Positions 29,545 to 43,656 of a stretch of 64,000 nucleotides of DNA are shown piece after piece (the first letter of the stretch is position 1; each line of letters opens with the position of its first letter). Location of the stretch: the NCBI GenBank assembly GCA_026936325.1, contig JAPTHN010000018.1, positions 8,017,658 to 8,081,657 on the forward strand. The letters are read 5' to 3'. The notes under the pieces are model-generated. The model was not told the DNA's origin. It saw only the letters and a list, made by a program, of their open reading frames with translations, and did no database searches. This stretch comes from Platynereis dumerilii. Lineage: Eukaryota > Annelida > Polychaeta > Phyllodocida > Nereididae. The translations under genes and the position numbers were made by a program.

Positions 29545-32500
29545 GGTTACTACATGATGGGAACAATTTAACAACTTATCAATGATAAATCATCTATATT
29601 GTCACTTAATTAAGTAAAAACAATATGTCATATCAGTGGGCTATCTCAATCCACAAATGTAACAATCCTGAATAGTACAATCTGTTGGATAGGCATCTAT
29701 CCTCATCCTTTTTATATAAGAACTCAGACCATTAATACTATGGGTATGCAATTTGTCTAAAATTGCTGGTGGTGCATCATTTACTATTTTGGGTATACGG
29801 TTTTTTATTGAACAGTTGGAAAAACTATAGTTTAGTCGAGGCATGACTAACTTATGTCTGTCTCTGGTAGGGTAGGGATGAATGTCTGACTGCATTTGGA
29901 AATTTAGTTCAAGAAAATATTTTGGGACTTCTCGATTTATGAATTTATGGTAGAATTTCAGTTCTTGCACATATAGAATATCCGAAAGTTTTAGGGCATT
30001 CATTCTTTTGAATAATGGATTAGTATGAGCATTGTACTTACTTTTACTAATAATTCTCATAGACTTTTTCTGAGGTTTGACCAGTTTGGTATGTTTTGGT
30101 CCCCATAGCAGGATACCATATAGTAACTGGGAGAAAATAAGGGAATTATAAATGATAAGTAGAGTTTCTGATGGTAGGTATGATTTCATGCGGTTCATTA
30201 CCCCTAATGTCTTTGCAACTTTCATTTGAACCTTATGAATATGTTCATTCCAAGTCAGACATTCATCCACTGTAATACCTAAAAAGTCAAAAGCTGTCAC
30301 TCGTTCCAGTTTGTCACCGTCTAAACATAAATTCATGTCACTAATAACTTTGTTTTTGGGATGAAAAAGCATATACTTTGTTTTAGAAACATTCAAAGAT
30401 AACTTGTTAAGCTTTAACCAAGTACTAAGTTTTTCTAATTCACTGTTTAGTTTTGACTCTTGTATGTTTGACCTATTATTTTTTGAGGATAGCATTGTTA
30501 ACAAAGTTGTATCATCAGCATACATAACAAAGCTGAACACATCCGTGGACCTGTCAAAGTCATTCATATAGATAAGAAAGAAGAGGGGGCCTAATATAGA
30601 ACCCTGGGGCACTCCTGTTACTATAGGTAGTAGTTCAGATTTAGACTCATCATATTCAACAAATTGTTGTCTGTCTGTTAAGTAAGATTGACATAGTTTG
30701 TATGAGTTTCCTGATATTCCATAATGGCTAAGTTTGCTTAAAAGTATAGAGTGGTCGAGAGTATCAAATGCCTTTGACAGGTCCAAGAATATGTTCAGTG
30801 GTGTTTCTTTCTTTTCTAAGCCATCAATCACTCTATCTATATTTTCAATAACTGCGTATTCTGTATTATGCTTTTCTCTAAATCCATATTGACTCGGAAA
30901 TAATAAGCTAAGAGATTCAAAGTGTGTATTCAATTGTTGGTGCATCACTTTTTCAAAAATTTTTGATATTGCCGGCAATACTGAAATTGGGCGATAGTTT
31001 CCTATAACAGTGTTGTCATCTTTTTTATGAACTGGCACAATTCGTGCAATTTTTAATTTCTGTGGAAACATGCCTGTTTTAATAGATTGGTTTATAATTA
31101 TCATCAGAGGGGATGCTATTGTTTCTTTTATATCTTTCAGGAATTTTGTAGAGAGTCCATCTACGCCACGGCTAGTTTTTGTTGGTAGTTTATTAATGAT
31201 ACGAGAAACATTTTCCTCTGAAATTTCATGAAACTCAAATCTTTGGTGCGTCACATCAGGTAGAAAATTGCGAAAGGTTGTATTACTATTCGGTAGCCTT
31301 ATTTTTCTTGCTAAGCTAGGACCTAAATCATTGAAGTACTGGTTAAATTTATTAGCTATATCTTGAGGATTCGATATGTTTTCGCCATTTATCTTGAAGA
31401 ACTTTGGTAGGTTTTTCTTATTATTGGTTTGATTAATTAACTCTTTTATAGTGATCCAGGTATTTTTTATGTCTTTTTTAAAAGTTCTGAATTTATCATT
31501 GTAATACTTTTGTTTGGCGGATCTAATACTTGTCTTTAATATCTTATTGAAAGTTGCAAGGTTAATCTGCAAGGTGCCATGGGATGGAGAGTCTCTAGGA
31601 GTCTTTTTTAGTTTAATATAAAGCTTATCACGGAATTTTATTGAGTTCAGTATGCCTCTTGTTATCCATTTGTTGTTTTTATGCTTATATTTATTGAATC
31701 GTACTCTTTTCAGAGGAAAATGTTTCTCTTTCAGATCTTTCAGGATATCATCCAAAATGTTATAATTTTCATCAGCTGTCTCCTTTGTCAGTTGGACATT
31801 AAAATCATAGGAGGCAAGATCAGCCTTGAATTTTCTTACAGAATCATCATCATAACGCTGCAGATTTACATATTTGGGAGTTCTTTTAGATCTTTTTAAA
31901 TAGTCAAAGCAAACAAAGTATGGCTGGTGATCAGATAGGTTATTTGTGAGTATTCCACAAGTTGTTTTTGAGAAATCTTTGGATAACTTGCAGAATGCAT
32001 TATCAATAAGAGTAGCACTATTTCTTGAAATTCTGGTAGGCAGCGTTATCTTAGGAATTAAGCTATGTGAAATCATAGATTCAAAAAAATCATTACATTT
32101 TGTTCTATCTTTCAGCTTCAGTAAGTCAATATTAAAATCTCCAAAAAAAGCAATGTTTGCTGTGTTTTGATGAAACTGATCATAGAGTAAATTAAATTCA
32201 TTAATAAATTCATCATAATCTGCATTTGTTTCTTTTGGAAGTCTATAAACATTACCCAGTACAATCTTCGTGTTTGAGTGACTGTCAACCAGAATTTCAA
32301 GAATTTGATGTTCCCAGGATAGGTGATTTTCAGTATTAATAGATAGGTCTTTATATTGATAACCACATTTTAAGTAGACAGCTAAACCTCCATGTAAGCT
32401 ACATGTTCTCGTTCTACTAATTAAATTATATCCCTCCATATTTAGGGCCTGTCGACCTGAATTGTGGCTTTCATGTTTATATATTTTTCCCTTTTCAAGA

Positions 32501-32645
32501 CAGGAAATAACTTGGATCTTCGCCTGTTAATTTCATTTGTGAATTGGTCTTTCAGAAAGTAATTGCTTCCATTTAGGTAGAAACATGCTGCCCACATGTT
32601 GATTGCTGGTCTATTTTTTTTATCAATGTTTTGTCACAGCTTTCA
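29216..32645 (-). mobile_element. LINE-A, unit 2
   Basis: Collinear with 1211-4640, including the same ORF1/ORF2 fusion point and the same 3' tail. The (A)n(TA)n tract is slightly different in length. Confidence 0.9.
29641..32439 (-). CDS. LINE-A ORF2, 932 codons, unit 2
   Basis: Differs from the unit 1 protein by one residue that I can see (Phe to Cys in 'DMNLxLDGDK'). All endonuclease and RT motifs described for 1636-4434 are kept, including YADD at 640-643, and the N-terminal truncation is the same. Confidence 0.93.
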   Translation of the reverse strand: MEGYNLISRTRTCSLHGGLAVYLKCGYQYKDLSINTENHLSWEHQILEILVDSHSNTKIVLGNVYRLPKETNADYDEFINEFNLLYDQFHQNTANIAFFGDFNIDLLKLKDRTKCNDFFESMISHSLIPKITLPTRISRNSATLIDNAFCKLSKDFSKTTCGILTNNLSDHQPYFVCFDYLKRSKRTPKYVNLQRYDDDSVRKFKADLASYDFNVQLTKETADENYNILDDILKDLKEKHFPLKRVRFNKYKHKNNKWITRGILNSIKFRDKLYIKLKKTPRDSPSHGTLQINLATFNKILKTSIRSAKQKYYNDKFRTFKKDIKNTWITIKELINQTNNKKNLPKFFKINGENISNPQDIANKFNQYFNDLGPSLARKIRLPNSNTTFRNFLPDVTHQRFEFHEISEENVSRIINKLPTKTSRGVDGLSTKFLKDIKETIASPLMIIINQSIKTGMFPQKLKIARIVPVHKKDDNTVIGNYRPISVLPAISKIFEKVMHQQLNTHFESLSLLFPSQYGFREKHNTEYAVIENIDRVIDGLEKKETPLNIFLDLSKAFDTLDHSILLSKLSHYGISGNSYKLCQSYLTDRQQFVEYDESKSELLPIVTGVPQGSILGPLFFLIYMNDFDRSTDVFSFVMYADDTTLLTMLSSKNNRSNIQESKLNSELEKLSTWLKLNKLSLNVSKTKYMLFHPKNKVISDMNLCLDGDKLERVTAFDFLGITVDECLTWNEHIHKVQMKVAKTLGVMNRMKSYLPSETLLIIYNSLIFSQLLYGILLWGPKHTKLVKPQKKSMRIISKSKYNAHTNPLFKRMNALKLSDILYVQELKFYHKFINREVPKYFLELNFQMQSDIHPYPTRDRHKLVMPRLNYSFSNCSIKNRIPKIVNDAPPAILDKLHTHSINGLSSYIKRMRIDAYPTDCTIQDCYICGLR

Positions 32646-35600
32646 ATCATTATAGCAGCTTTTTCGGAGTTTTATCGAGCTGTCATCAAAGTCGATTCCA
32701 GCTCTTGCTGGCCCATGTTGACCAACTATTTCAATCATCCTTCGCTTCATTGCTGTGCCTCTTCGAGTCCTAATTAGCCTACCAAGTGCATAAATGCAGG
32801 ACGTAAAGCCCCAATCATCCATCCAGCCATCTTTTCACGCAAAGTGATCGGGAATAATATTCCTTACTTGATCTTGGTATTTCATGATATATATTATGCT
32901 GAATCTTCTTCTTTACTTCAATGTAACTAGCACAAAAAAATCCCACCCAATAATTTTCTTCGTCATGTTTTGTTTGTAATTTTCGAAACAAACAAAACCC
33001 TTTCCACTAGCAGTGGAGTAAAGTTTTATTCAAAGATGACACATTTTTGTTCCCAGAAAGTTATGGTACATCATTAGGGTGGACTCCTCCGTGCAGTAAG
33101 TTGGTACACATAGTTTCTAGTGCTATGATTTGTGAACCTGCCTTTCAAGCCTGTATTACTGGCAGTTCTCTTCATTATTGTTAACAAATTGTACAGCCCC
33201 ATCGGTTTATTCTTAAATACGAAATTTAGTTGTTAACAAATTAGGGATTGGCGATGACAAAAAGTGGGCATCATGTAAATTTGTAGTTTCCAGCATCTCT
33301 TGATTGAATTTGTTCAGACAACATAATTTAATTCACTGTTACAAAATTATTATCATGAATTCAGAATTCAATCACTTGATATTTCTGGTGTCTAACACAA
33401 ATTCGGGAAAATTGGACACAGTGCAGTCTGGGGAATTGTGACTATGATAAGGGGAATTTTGCAAGTTCTTTCCTTTTCTGATACCATACTGTTTCCAGTG
33501 TCTTATTCCACTTTCACTACCAACATTTTCTAGAAAAAAAAATTAGCCTTTTTGCAGTACAAACAGTGGTTTTAATAATTTGAGTACTTAAAATGTGCTA
33601 TTTTTGTGCTCTGGGATAGCAATGGGCTAAATATGAGTCAGACAATTGCACTGTAGAAGCTTTCTGTAATGATATAGTGCGAGACAAGTCCTTCTGCTTT
33701 TGCATGTTGGCAGTTCCGTAAACATTCAAGGATACCAAATTTTTGTGCCTAGAAAGTTGTGCCACATCATAAGGGTGGACTCTTCCATCCAGTTAGTTGG
33801 GACACATTGATTTTCTGGCCATTCTCTTCATGATTTTTTGACCATTGGTTAAGCCTCATTAGTCGGTTCTTATACCAACTTTTATTGTGAACAAGATTAG
33901 GGATTGAAAAAAGGGGGGCGTCCTGTAAATTCATGGATACAGGCCTGTTGCTTGCAAATAATTCATAGGCCTTTACTTGGCATCTCTCTGAGGCAACCTG
34001 AAAAAAAATTTGCTTGAAGGATATTGAGTTTCCATTGGCCCCATTTTTGTTGCTGTCTCTGTCAATTCAACAACAGAGTCATTGCCATTTTCCCGCCTTT
34101 TTGGATCAATGTCCCCCTATTTTAATTAAATGTTTTGTTTTACTTTCTTGTACCCTTCTACACCGAAAGCGTTTTTGAATGCTGGGCCTCACAGAATGTT
34201 GAAGTCTTGAAAATGCTTGCCATTATCTTGTCCAAATTGTCTCATTACTCCCCTGACCTCAGCCTTCTTTGGCAGATTTCCTAATTCACTTTGCATCGAG
34301 GTTTTCTTTTTTGACAACAGCACTCATCAGGCTTGGTCAGCTTGAAGAGGGGGTCTCTTTTAGGTAACAATTCACTATACTGGGCTGTGAAAATGAATGT
34401 ATTTGGCAACTGACAAACATTGTTATTTAGTGGTTAATTTTGGGGCTACAATGACATGACGTCACAAATCTATTGTAGAATTTATCATTTAGTCTTGACA
34501 TTAATTGAACTTCTGAAGAGCTTCCAAATAACTTCAATGGAGTCGATAATGTCCTGTCCAATAAGGCGAAGAGATCCAGGTTCTTCCCTTAACATCTTCA
34601 TCGGGTGGCATCGGTCGGATCTGGAAGGTAAATATAAAATTTGATCTGTACCAGGATTATACACCTGTTGACTCACAATAAGTTTCATGAACTTACTAAA
34701 GTATGCAAACTCGCCAAAGCCTGGTAGGCCCACTTTCGTACAACCATCACAACTCCTGCCTTCTCCAAATGGATCTCGTGCAAAACAAAAATACTTACAT
34801 TATCATTGAGCCAAGCACTTGGTTTTCGCAAAATTTCGATCTCCCTTTTGCTTAAATTTTCAAAGCAATTTCCAATTTGAGAAAGTTCTCATTTGTGACA
34901 GTTTCTTTCATGCCAACTTTACAGCTTTCCAGCCTGGTGCACGCCCCTAATTTCTTTACCAGGTTTATCTTGGGAGCCGCATTCCCTCCGGGAATAGGCA
35001 GGACTCTTATGCAGGTTGAATCTGTTGGTCAGAAAACTGCTCACCGTGCAGATTGGTCACAACTTTCCATCCTGACCTAGTTGACCTTCATAACCCAAAA
35101 GGATGCAGGGTCGTTAAGTAACCCGCCCCACCTCACCTCGGTTTGTCAGCAGCAAGTGGTCTTCCAATAGTGATTCCTGGCAAGAGCTGACACTCATCAG
35201 CTTGGAGAGAGGATTGTCCTCTTCTGATTGAGCTGGAGCACTGCCTTCGAGAGGAGACCGTATATCCTTTCATGGTTTTCCATTTTATACCTTTCCTGCT
35301 TGGTGACATGATGACTTTCCTTGGTCAAAACTTGCCCAGCTGGACAACTTTTCGACATACTCATCAAGATTCTAGCCTGATGCTATGCAGTCATGCAGCG
35401 GATCATGGGGTTCTTTGTCTTGCATGCAAGGCCATACCAATGAATCATTCCTCTGCTTTTGCAAATTCCTGTTGATACCAATGGTAATCACAATTGAATA
35501 CTGGATTCATGACTCGATTTGCTGTCCAAATCAACTTCTTTACCAGTGGTAAGCAATAAGTGATTTGATGGCAAGTGCTTCGGAGGCTTCATGTGGAATT

Positions 35601-36273
35601 CAGATCATCTTCTCGTTGTATAACATGGCAGTGCATCACCCATCTGGATTTTGTAGTGTATAAGCTTCCAGTTTTTCTCAGCTGAGTTACCATGTCAGGT
35701 CTCTTTCATCTCTCTTTAGAGTCATCCCTGTCTGGCAGTCGCGAAGGCAGTTATATCTCTTCCCTTGTAGGTCAGTTTCCATGTGAAGTCTGTGTCATGT
35801 GCAATGTGAGATTTTGTGTTTAGTCACTCATCTTTGTATGCCATTGCTATAAATTATCTGTCAAAAAATATGGTAGTCTTCCCAAAGTTCACCAAAACTT
35901 GAACTCAAGGGTGTCTCTTTATTTGATTTTGCTTTGGAAATAAGTTATAACTTTTAGCTATCAACATATATACCGCCAAATAGTAGGTTTGTCAGTCAGT
36001 AATTGATAAAGGTCAAATTTCCTTAAGTAAATGTAGCTGAATCGCTTCCTGCAATCATTCTGCACCTTATGGCTGTGTCCACTGTCCACATTTCATCCTA
36101 TTTGGTCTTCTATGTGCATCAATACAGGATTAAAGCCCCAATCATCCTTTACTCATATGAGTGAGAAATCATTGCTGTGACCAGGGTTGGGTACAATTAC
36201 TTTAATCAAGTGTGCTTATCAAATTTCTTGTCCTGCTTATAGAGTTAATATATAATGCCGGTGTGGTAGTTGA

Positions 36274-37969
36274 GAGTGTCCCAGTACAGAGTGTCCTTTG
36301 GACACATTTTCCCAGGAAAGACTGTCCTCTGGACACAATTTCCTGGAAATGAGTGTCCCTGGACAGTTTTTCCTGGGAAATTCTGTCCAGTGGACATTGG
36401 TTCCTTAGTTATGGTTGTCCGTCTTAGGGATTAATGTCCCATGGAAAAAAGAAAATAATTTTTATGTCCTGGTTTCAAATGTCCCACCAAAATGTCCAGG
36501 ATAATATATCCTAGGTATGGAAGTCCTGGACATTATTTCCTAGGTTAAGCAGTCCTGGACATTATATACCAGTAATAATTGTCCAATGAAGGACAAATAT
36601 TCCTGGTGTTTGTAGTCCTGGACACTTTATCTTGGTTCTGGATATAACAAAAATGTCCTTTGCTGGACAAATATTCCTAGTTTTGCTGGTCCTGGCCACA
36701 ATATCCTAGCTATGGATGTCCACTGTCCAGGGCGCTATATCCTGGTAACACAGGTCCTTCATAGGACCAATATTTCCTGGTTTTGCATGTCCCGGACATT
36801 ACTTTCCAGTTTTACAAGTCCTGAGCAAACTATCCTAGTAAAATAAGTCATTTACAGAACCTTTTTTCCGATAACTGGTAGGCCTTGACAATGGCCAGTG
36901 GACATTTGTTCCTTAGTTATCATTGTCCACTTTAGGGATTAATGTCCCTCGCTTGCCAGTCATTAATCACCAGCAAGGCCCTCCAAAAAAAAGTCATTGT
37001 ATGATTATCGAAAAGTTGATGTCCCTACCATAGGGTGGAGCCATCCATATCCAGCTAGTTATTCAAAGTGATAAGTATTTTTGCATTCATCGTCACATTT
37101 CAACTTTATGAATATCTCACAAATAAATACAACATATTCATACCTTGTAATTATTAAGGCATGCTCTCCTTATGTTTATTTTCACATTCAGTGACAACCC
37201 TTCAGGTATGTCTTTGTAGACAGATATTGTCTGACATGGAGAAGATCCATCGTATGCCAAGTCAATAATGACTGGAACTGAGACTCAGACTGAAATCCAA
37301 GATTAGCAACCCAAATATTCATTGTAGCATGACCATAATCATTTACATATCAATTACATAAAAACAGTCGGAGGCAGGACTTGAACCTGCAATGTTCTGA
37401 ATTGAAGTCTGATCACTAGACCACTATGCTATGGGGGAAGGCTGCCCAAGCTGGTGATCCCAAGCTTGGTCTTTTGATTACAGTACATCAGTTCTATTAA
37501 TAGCTACGGTCATAAATACAGGTCGGACAGTTTTGAATGTCCTAGGTAGAAATGTCCAGGACAAATAGAACTAGTATAAATGGTCCTGGACCATTTATAA
37601 TAGTATTATATGTCCCAGACAAATAGACCTAGGATAAGATGTCTGGGACAAATGGACCTGGGATGATCTGTCCTGGACAAATGGAACCAGGATAAAATGT
37701 CCTGGACGAATACATCCAGGATCAGATGACCGGGACAGCTAGATCTAGGATCAGATGACCTGGGCAACGAATACTAGTTTATAATGTCCACCTGGACATC
37801 TGACAGCAGGTATAAATGTCCTGGACATTTGAATCCAGGTTCAAATGTCCTGGACAATCATTACTGGTCCATGCAAAAAAATGTCCAGGACATTTGAACC
37901 CAGAGAGGACATTATAAACCTCAGTTTAAAGTGTCCCAGGACACTGGTTACTGGAGGACAATTATTCCT
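36274..37969. mobile_element. Foldback-like element FB1, unit 2
   Basis: Collinear with 8269-9964 and almost identical; one visible change is gacagcagg at 37801 against gacaccagg in unit 1. The low divergence of a minisatellite, normally fast-evolving, supports recent duplication of the whole unit. Confidence 0.55.
37366..37438 (-). tRNA. tRNA-like sequence, unit 2
   Basis: Identical to 9361-9433, including both internal promoter boxes and the unpaired acceptor stem. Confidence 0.6.
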
Positions 37970-38558
37970 TTCACACCGGTTCTGTGTCGCTGTGACTTTC
38001 ACTCTAACTTTACATCCATGCAACAACTTTGATAGCTTTCCAATCTGACGCATGCCCCTAATTTCTTTACCAGGCTTATTATTGGGATATCTTCAGTAGT
38101 TAAAGTAACTCGACTCCATCGCCGTTGTGCATGTATAAAATGAATACGAAAAAAAAAAAATAACGTCGAAATATTCCGAAAATAAATATTCATTTCGCCA
38201 TATAAAGAACTCCTTTATTCATTTTATTATCGGGAGCAGAAAATGTTTGTGTAAGTTTCAAAATATACTGCATGATAAATATATTAATAAGAGAAAAGTT
38301 CAGGGCCTTTTTTTTTTGTTTTTTGAGTGAACTAGAATGAACTAGAATGAATAAGACTCTGGTACTGTGGCTGGGACATTTATAACATAGAAGAAGAGAA
38401 AACTAAGCTTTTATTCAACAAATAAGTTGTTTGATCAAATTTGGCATTCGCCATTCCAGGGAGATGTAATGAGAAGTCGTATATAAATAAATATTAATAA
38501 AATGTTTATTATGCGACTGCTGCTGCATGTAACTAACTTACTATCATTTCACTGTCCC

Positions 38559-41500
38559 CACAGTGGGTTTTAACCACCATTAAGTTAGAAAAAATTCTAA
38601 TGGCATGACGCCTGTTTGATTAGTCCACAAGGACATGCAGATTGCATAACTGAAAACGAGAAAAAAATCTGTTGGGACTTTTTTGAGAAAATCACATTTT
38701 TATGTAGCAGCAATTTTTCAATGTGATAAACTCCATAAAAGGGTCCTGGAGATCATCTAAACTCATTTTAATGGCATGAAACCTGCTCAGTATAATCAAT
38801 AAGGATGTGCAGATTACTAATCTTTTAATAAGAAAAAAGTTGGAAAGAAATTTTTGAAGAAAAGCACATTTTTATGTTAAAAACATATTATGATGTGATA
38901 AACTCCATAAAAAGGTCAGAAACGCATTAAAAAACATTGTGATGTCATAAATTCTGTAGGAAATAGCCTGAAAGGACATGTTGATTACATATCTGAATAT
39001 GGGAAAATCTGTGGGGAATTTTCTCAGAAAAACATAAAAATATTTTAAGTTGCAGCTATTTTGCCATTTAATAAACTTTATCAAATTAGTTCATTGTACC
39101 TTCAGCAACTTGTGTCTAAATTTACTTGAGGATGTCTTTGAGCCATCTCAGTTTCAGTAACTTCGAGAAGATATCTTGAAAGAGATGTCATGAATTCTGC
39201 AGGAAATAGCCTGAAAGGACATGTAGATTACATATCTGAATATGGGAAAATCTGTGGGGAATTTTCTCAGAAAAAACATAAAAATATTTTTACGTTGCAG
39301 CTATTTTGCCATGTAATAAACTTTTTAAAATTAGTTCATTGTACCTTCAGCAACTTGTGTCTAAATTTACTTGAGGATGTCTTTGAGCCATCTCAGTTTC
39401 AGTAACTTCGAGAAGATATCTTGAAAGCAACAACGATGCAGACATCTTCCAGAATATGCTAGATTAAGGATATAACATTGGAAAACCAATGTAGAAAGGC
39501 CAAGATGCTGCAGGAATGATGAGGAACAAAGGGAATCCCAGCAAACAGCATGCAGATGTTCTCCAGAAAGCACAGACACCATGCTGAAGGTTCTAAGAAA
39601 GAACTAAAATATATTTCGAAGTGTGTAAACCAGCTTAGTACAAGATATCTCAAGAAAAATCTAGTCTTTGCACACAGTCTATCAACAAGTAACATTTTCT
39701 AATTTCGTCGGCACAATGCCCGGGCCTCATCCTGATTTTCCTAGACTATTCTTTTATCCCTCCTAGAGCGCTTCTAGACGTATTTGCACTGACCCAACAT
39801 GATCATGGGTATCCAACACTCTGTCTGACTTCAAATAAAATGCCGAAGTTCCTGGTTATGAATAAAATTCTGAATCCTTTCTCTGATGCTGAGAGTATGC
39901 TGATCAAATCTACTTGCCGAACCCTTCCTGGCATTGCCTTGGCCCATGTGTATGACCTTCCAGCCCTTTAACAAATGAAAATTGGTTCACGTATCAAAAA
40001 TTATAGTTTGGGTCCTATATTTTTTTTTTTTTTTTTTGAATGACTTGGTCTTTATTTTTTCCAAAATACAAATTTTTTATGTTCAACAATATAAGATTGG
40101 TGGCCTTCGAACTCTGTCGAGTTATTTGAAGACTCACCAAGACGGAGTGGGATGAAAATGAGATGAATGAAAATGAAAATCAAGGAACATTTTAAAGTTA
40201 AAACATGCTCTCCGTTGCCACATCACCAGACATAAAGTAAAAAGAAGAGATGTACTTTTGAAAACAGGTTTGATGAAAATCACAGGGTAGTGGAATATGA
40301 ATCCCAAACCGTCTTTCAATTTTTTCAAAACGATTGTCAAAAACTCACAAACCAAAAACTCTTCAAAATCAAATTAGATGAGAATCACAGGGTTAGGAAT
40401 ACAAAATCCCAGTCCGTATTTCAGGTCAGATTGAAAATCAGATAAAATTCATAACCAGAGACAAAATATCTTCAAACACCAAGCCTCAGAAGCAGCTCCA
40501 TTAACCCGATTGCTCTACCCATTCCATAGTGGAGGGAGTTTCTTCATTAACCAAACAGAGACAAGGAATATTGTATGGAAATTCAAACATAGACATATCG
40601 AAAATAGATTTGGTTTTTTTTTTTTTTTTTTCCTCGCTAACTCTTTGCCTGTTTTAGAGGTTGTCAATGGGATTAATAAGGAGGAAATTTTTTAGACTTC
40701 GTTTAAAAGCACGGTAGCTATTATTCCATTCTATCTTGTCAAGAAGGTGATTACTTACTTTAACTCCTATATAACGGATACGTTTTTGAGAGAGAGATGA
40801 GTTACACTGTGGTATATTTAAAGTAAATTGATTTCTTGTCCGATACTCATATATGATGTTATTGTGAGTATTGTTGTATTTCACTTGAAAATAATCAAAT
40901 CAAATGCACAGTTAATGAACATAATATGTCTTTCACAAAGGTGTGTGTGTGTCCTCTGTTTTCGGGAAGGAAGCCACTCAATCCTAGACAGGCCATTGTG
41001 AGTATTGTTGTATTTCACTTGAAAATAATCAAATAAAATGCACAGTTAATGAACATAATATGTCTTTCACAAAGGTGTGTGTGTGTCCTCTGTTTTCGGA
41101 AGGAAGCCACTCAATCCTAGACAGGCCACATAATAATCATTGTAGACACTATCCAAGTGCTGATAACTGGAAATTTGCCCATCACAAACATATTTCTTTG
41201 TGCTTATAATTACTGGTACTACATGTTTGTGATGGGCTACTGTACCTGCAGTCATAGCACACTAAGATGCAGTATGATTCTGACTGTATGCAAATAACAT
41301 AATTGCAGATTGACCTTTTCATGGAGTTTATCACATTGAAAAATGTTTTTCACACATTAAGATGTATTTTTCTTCAAAAATTACTAGACATATTTTTCCT
41401 GTTAATAGATATGTAATTTGTATGTCCTTGTTTATGATATTTGACAGGTTCCATGCACTTGACATAATTTTTGACGATCTCCAGAACGCTTTTTTGGAGT

Positions 41501-41672
41501 TTATCACATTGCAAAATGGCTGCCACATAAAAATGTGATTTTCTCAAAAATTACCCAATAGATTTTTTTCCAATTTTCATTTATGTACTCTGCATGTCAT
41601 TGTGGACCACATCCAGCAAACATCATGCCATTAGAATTTTTTGCAACTTAAAGGTGGTTAAAACCCACTGTG
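38559..41672. mobile_element. Foldback-like DNA element FB2, unit 2
   Basis: Same ends, same flanking TCCC and same nested inserts as 10554-13669. The first 245-bp internal repeat and the outer part of the right end (about 41545-41630) are visibly more diverged than the rest. Confidence 0.7.
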
Positions 41673-42219
41673 TCCCTGCTTAGGCACCAAGCCTCCCTTG
41701 CACTTTCAAAGCATTCCAGTTTCTTCAAGATTGCGTCGAAAATAAAAAGAAGTTATTAGTTGTTTTGTCAGCAGACAGATCTGTAGAGGAGAGTACAGTG
41801 TATGTAGAATAGAAAGGTATTTCTAAGCAAGACAATACGCTCTGAAGGTGAGTGATGGGAGTTAAATTGTTTATTGTGATTGACAATGATTTTCTGAATC
41901 ACTTTTTGTGATACCAACAAGTATGTTTCTAAATAGCCCAATCGGGTGCTGTTGAGACGTAAAGCACCAACTCCTTCACTCACTCTCTCACCGAACCTTT
42001 TTTTTTGTCTCCGTTTTCCAACCAGCTTCCTGTGGAATTGGGAATTTAATACAAGCACAAAATGATACTTCCCTTTTCTAAAACGAAGACAATCATTGCT
42101 ATCTTTTCACAGAGCGGGTTTCTGACTTTTTTTACTCAGGCTTATTTTAGGGACCAAATTACACTCGTCAAACTTTCTTATTCTCAACCTCCCTCCAGCG
42201 ATGGTAAGAAAATCGATGC

Positions 42220-42758
42220 ATATTGAAGCGATTTGTCAGCAGCAAGTATTTTTCAAATAGTGATTCCTGAGAAGTGTTGACATCCATCAGGAGCTTCAAA
42301 AGAGGATTGTCCTCTTCTGATGCAGTTGAATCACTTCCGTCAGGAGGCCATAGATCTTTCAGCGGTTCTCCATTTTGCTCTTTTCCAGCTGGGTGACATT
42401 TGACGTTCCTAGTTCAGAATTTGCCCAACTCTTCGGCTAATTCATCGAGATTCAACCTGATGCCATGCTGTCATGTAGTAGGTCATGAGGCCCTTCAATC
42501 TTGTCGTCGTGTACATGCAAGGCCATGCCAATGTATCATTCCTCTGCACTTTGCAAATTGAGTGCTTCCTGTACGTCACTGAAGGATGCTGTTGTCTCAT
42601 CAATAGAGAGCGTCTCTAAAAAATTTTCTGCAGTTTCACCCATTGCGTAGAGTAGCGCATTGACTTGCTCATTCTGGGGTCCGTGTGTCAAGCCAGAAAT
42701 GAGAGCAAACCTTTCAAAACAACAAATCAATCTGGGCGAAGCATCCACCTGTTAGGGA
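42220..42758 (-). mobile_element. Gag-like fossil of an LTR-type retroelement, unit 2
   Basis: Collinear with 14220-14760, with a few amino-acid differences in the gag-like stretch (42536-42748). Fossil and broken. Confidence 0.6.
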
Positions 42759-43656
42759 CCGCTTTCCTGAATAAATTTCTCTGGATGAGGGACCTGTTGC
42801 ATGGGTAGTGCAGAATTTAGGGAGGAAGGCGTAGAGGCCTAGGCAAGTCAGGAATGACTGATTGCCAGAGTTAAGATAGAACCGCTGCCATCATGTAGTA
42901 GTAAAATAAAAGAGACGTCTTGTTTATGTAAGGAGAAATATGTAGGCCTATCTATGTTTAATCACTCAATTTCTATCATACGTGTACATCGGCACATTGT
43001 ATTGTGAGTTTTAAATTTATGAGCAACATTCAGAATCTCTTCTTGTCCTAATTAACCTACCCAGTGGTGCATAAATAAAGGACATTAAGCCCCTACACTC
43101 CATTCATCTTCGTTACCAGGAAATCTCTAAGAAAGCCGATAATTACCTTGGCCAATTCTTGGTTACCTGTGTTTGTGTTTATTCATACTGTCATTCAGGT
43201 TAGAAATACAACCTGCAAAAAAAAAAGAAGATCTGTCAGCGAACCTTTGCATGAGCTGTCACCTCATGCTCTCCTTAATACATACAATTCTCATTTGATC
43301 AAACAATGATGGTAATTCCGTCCACTTTAATTTCCATTGTGTCACCTTTCCAGGTGTTTCAATTAAGTTATTTTAACAAATCCTACAAGAATAATAAAAT
43401 TCTAAATCTCATTCCACAATTTTTTTTACTTTCAATGATTTTTTTGTTGATGAATATCAATCAAGAAGATATATGCCCACTGCAAAAAATAGTTGTGATA
43501 ACAGGATTTCATTGTATTTTGTCCTCTGTTTTAAATGGACCTGAAATATCCTTTGAAATGCAGTCAACACAAAAAAACATGGTAAAATTAGCTGAAAAAC
43601 TGGTTTCTCTTGCTTTTTTAAAAACTCCCACAACTGTAATAAATGTGATTGTATGC

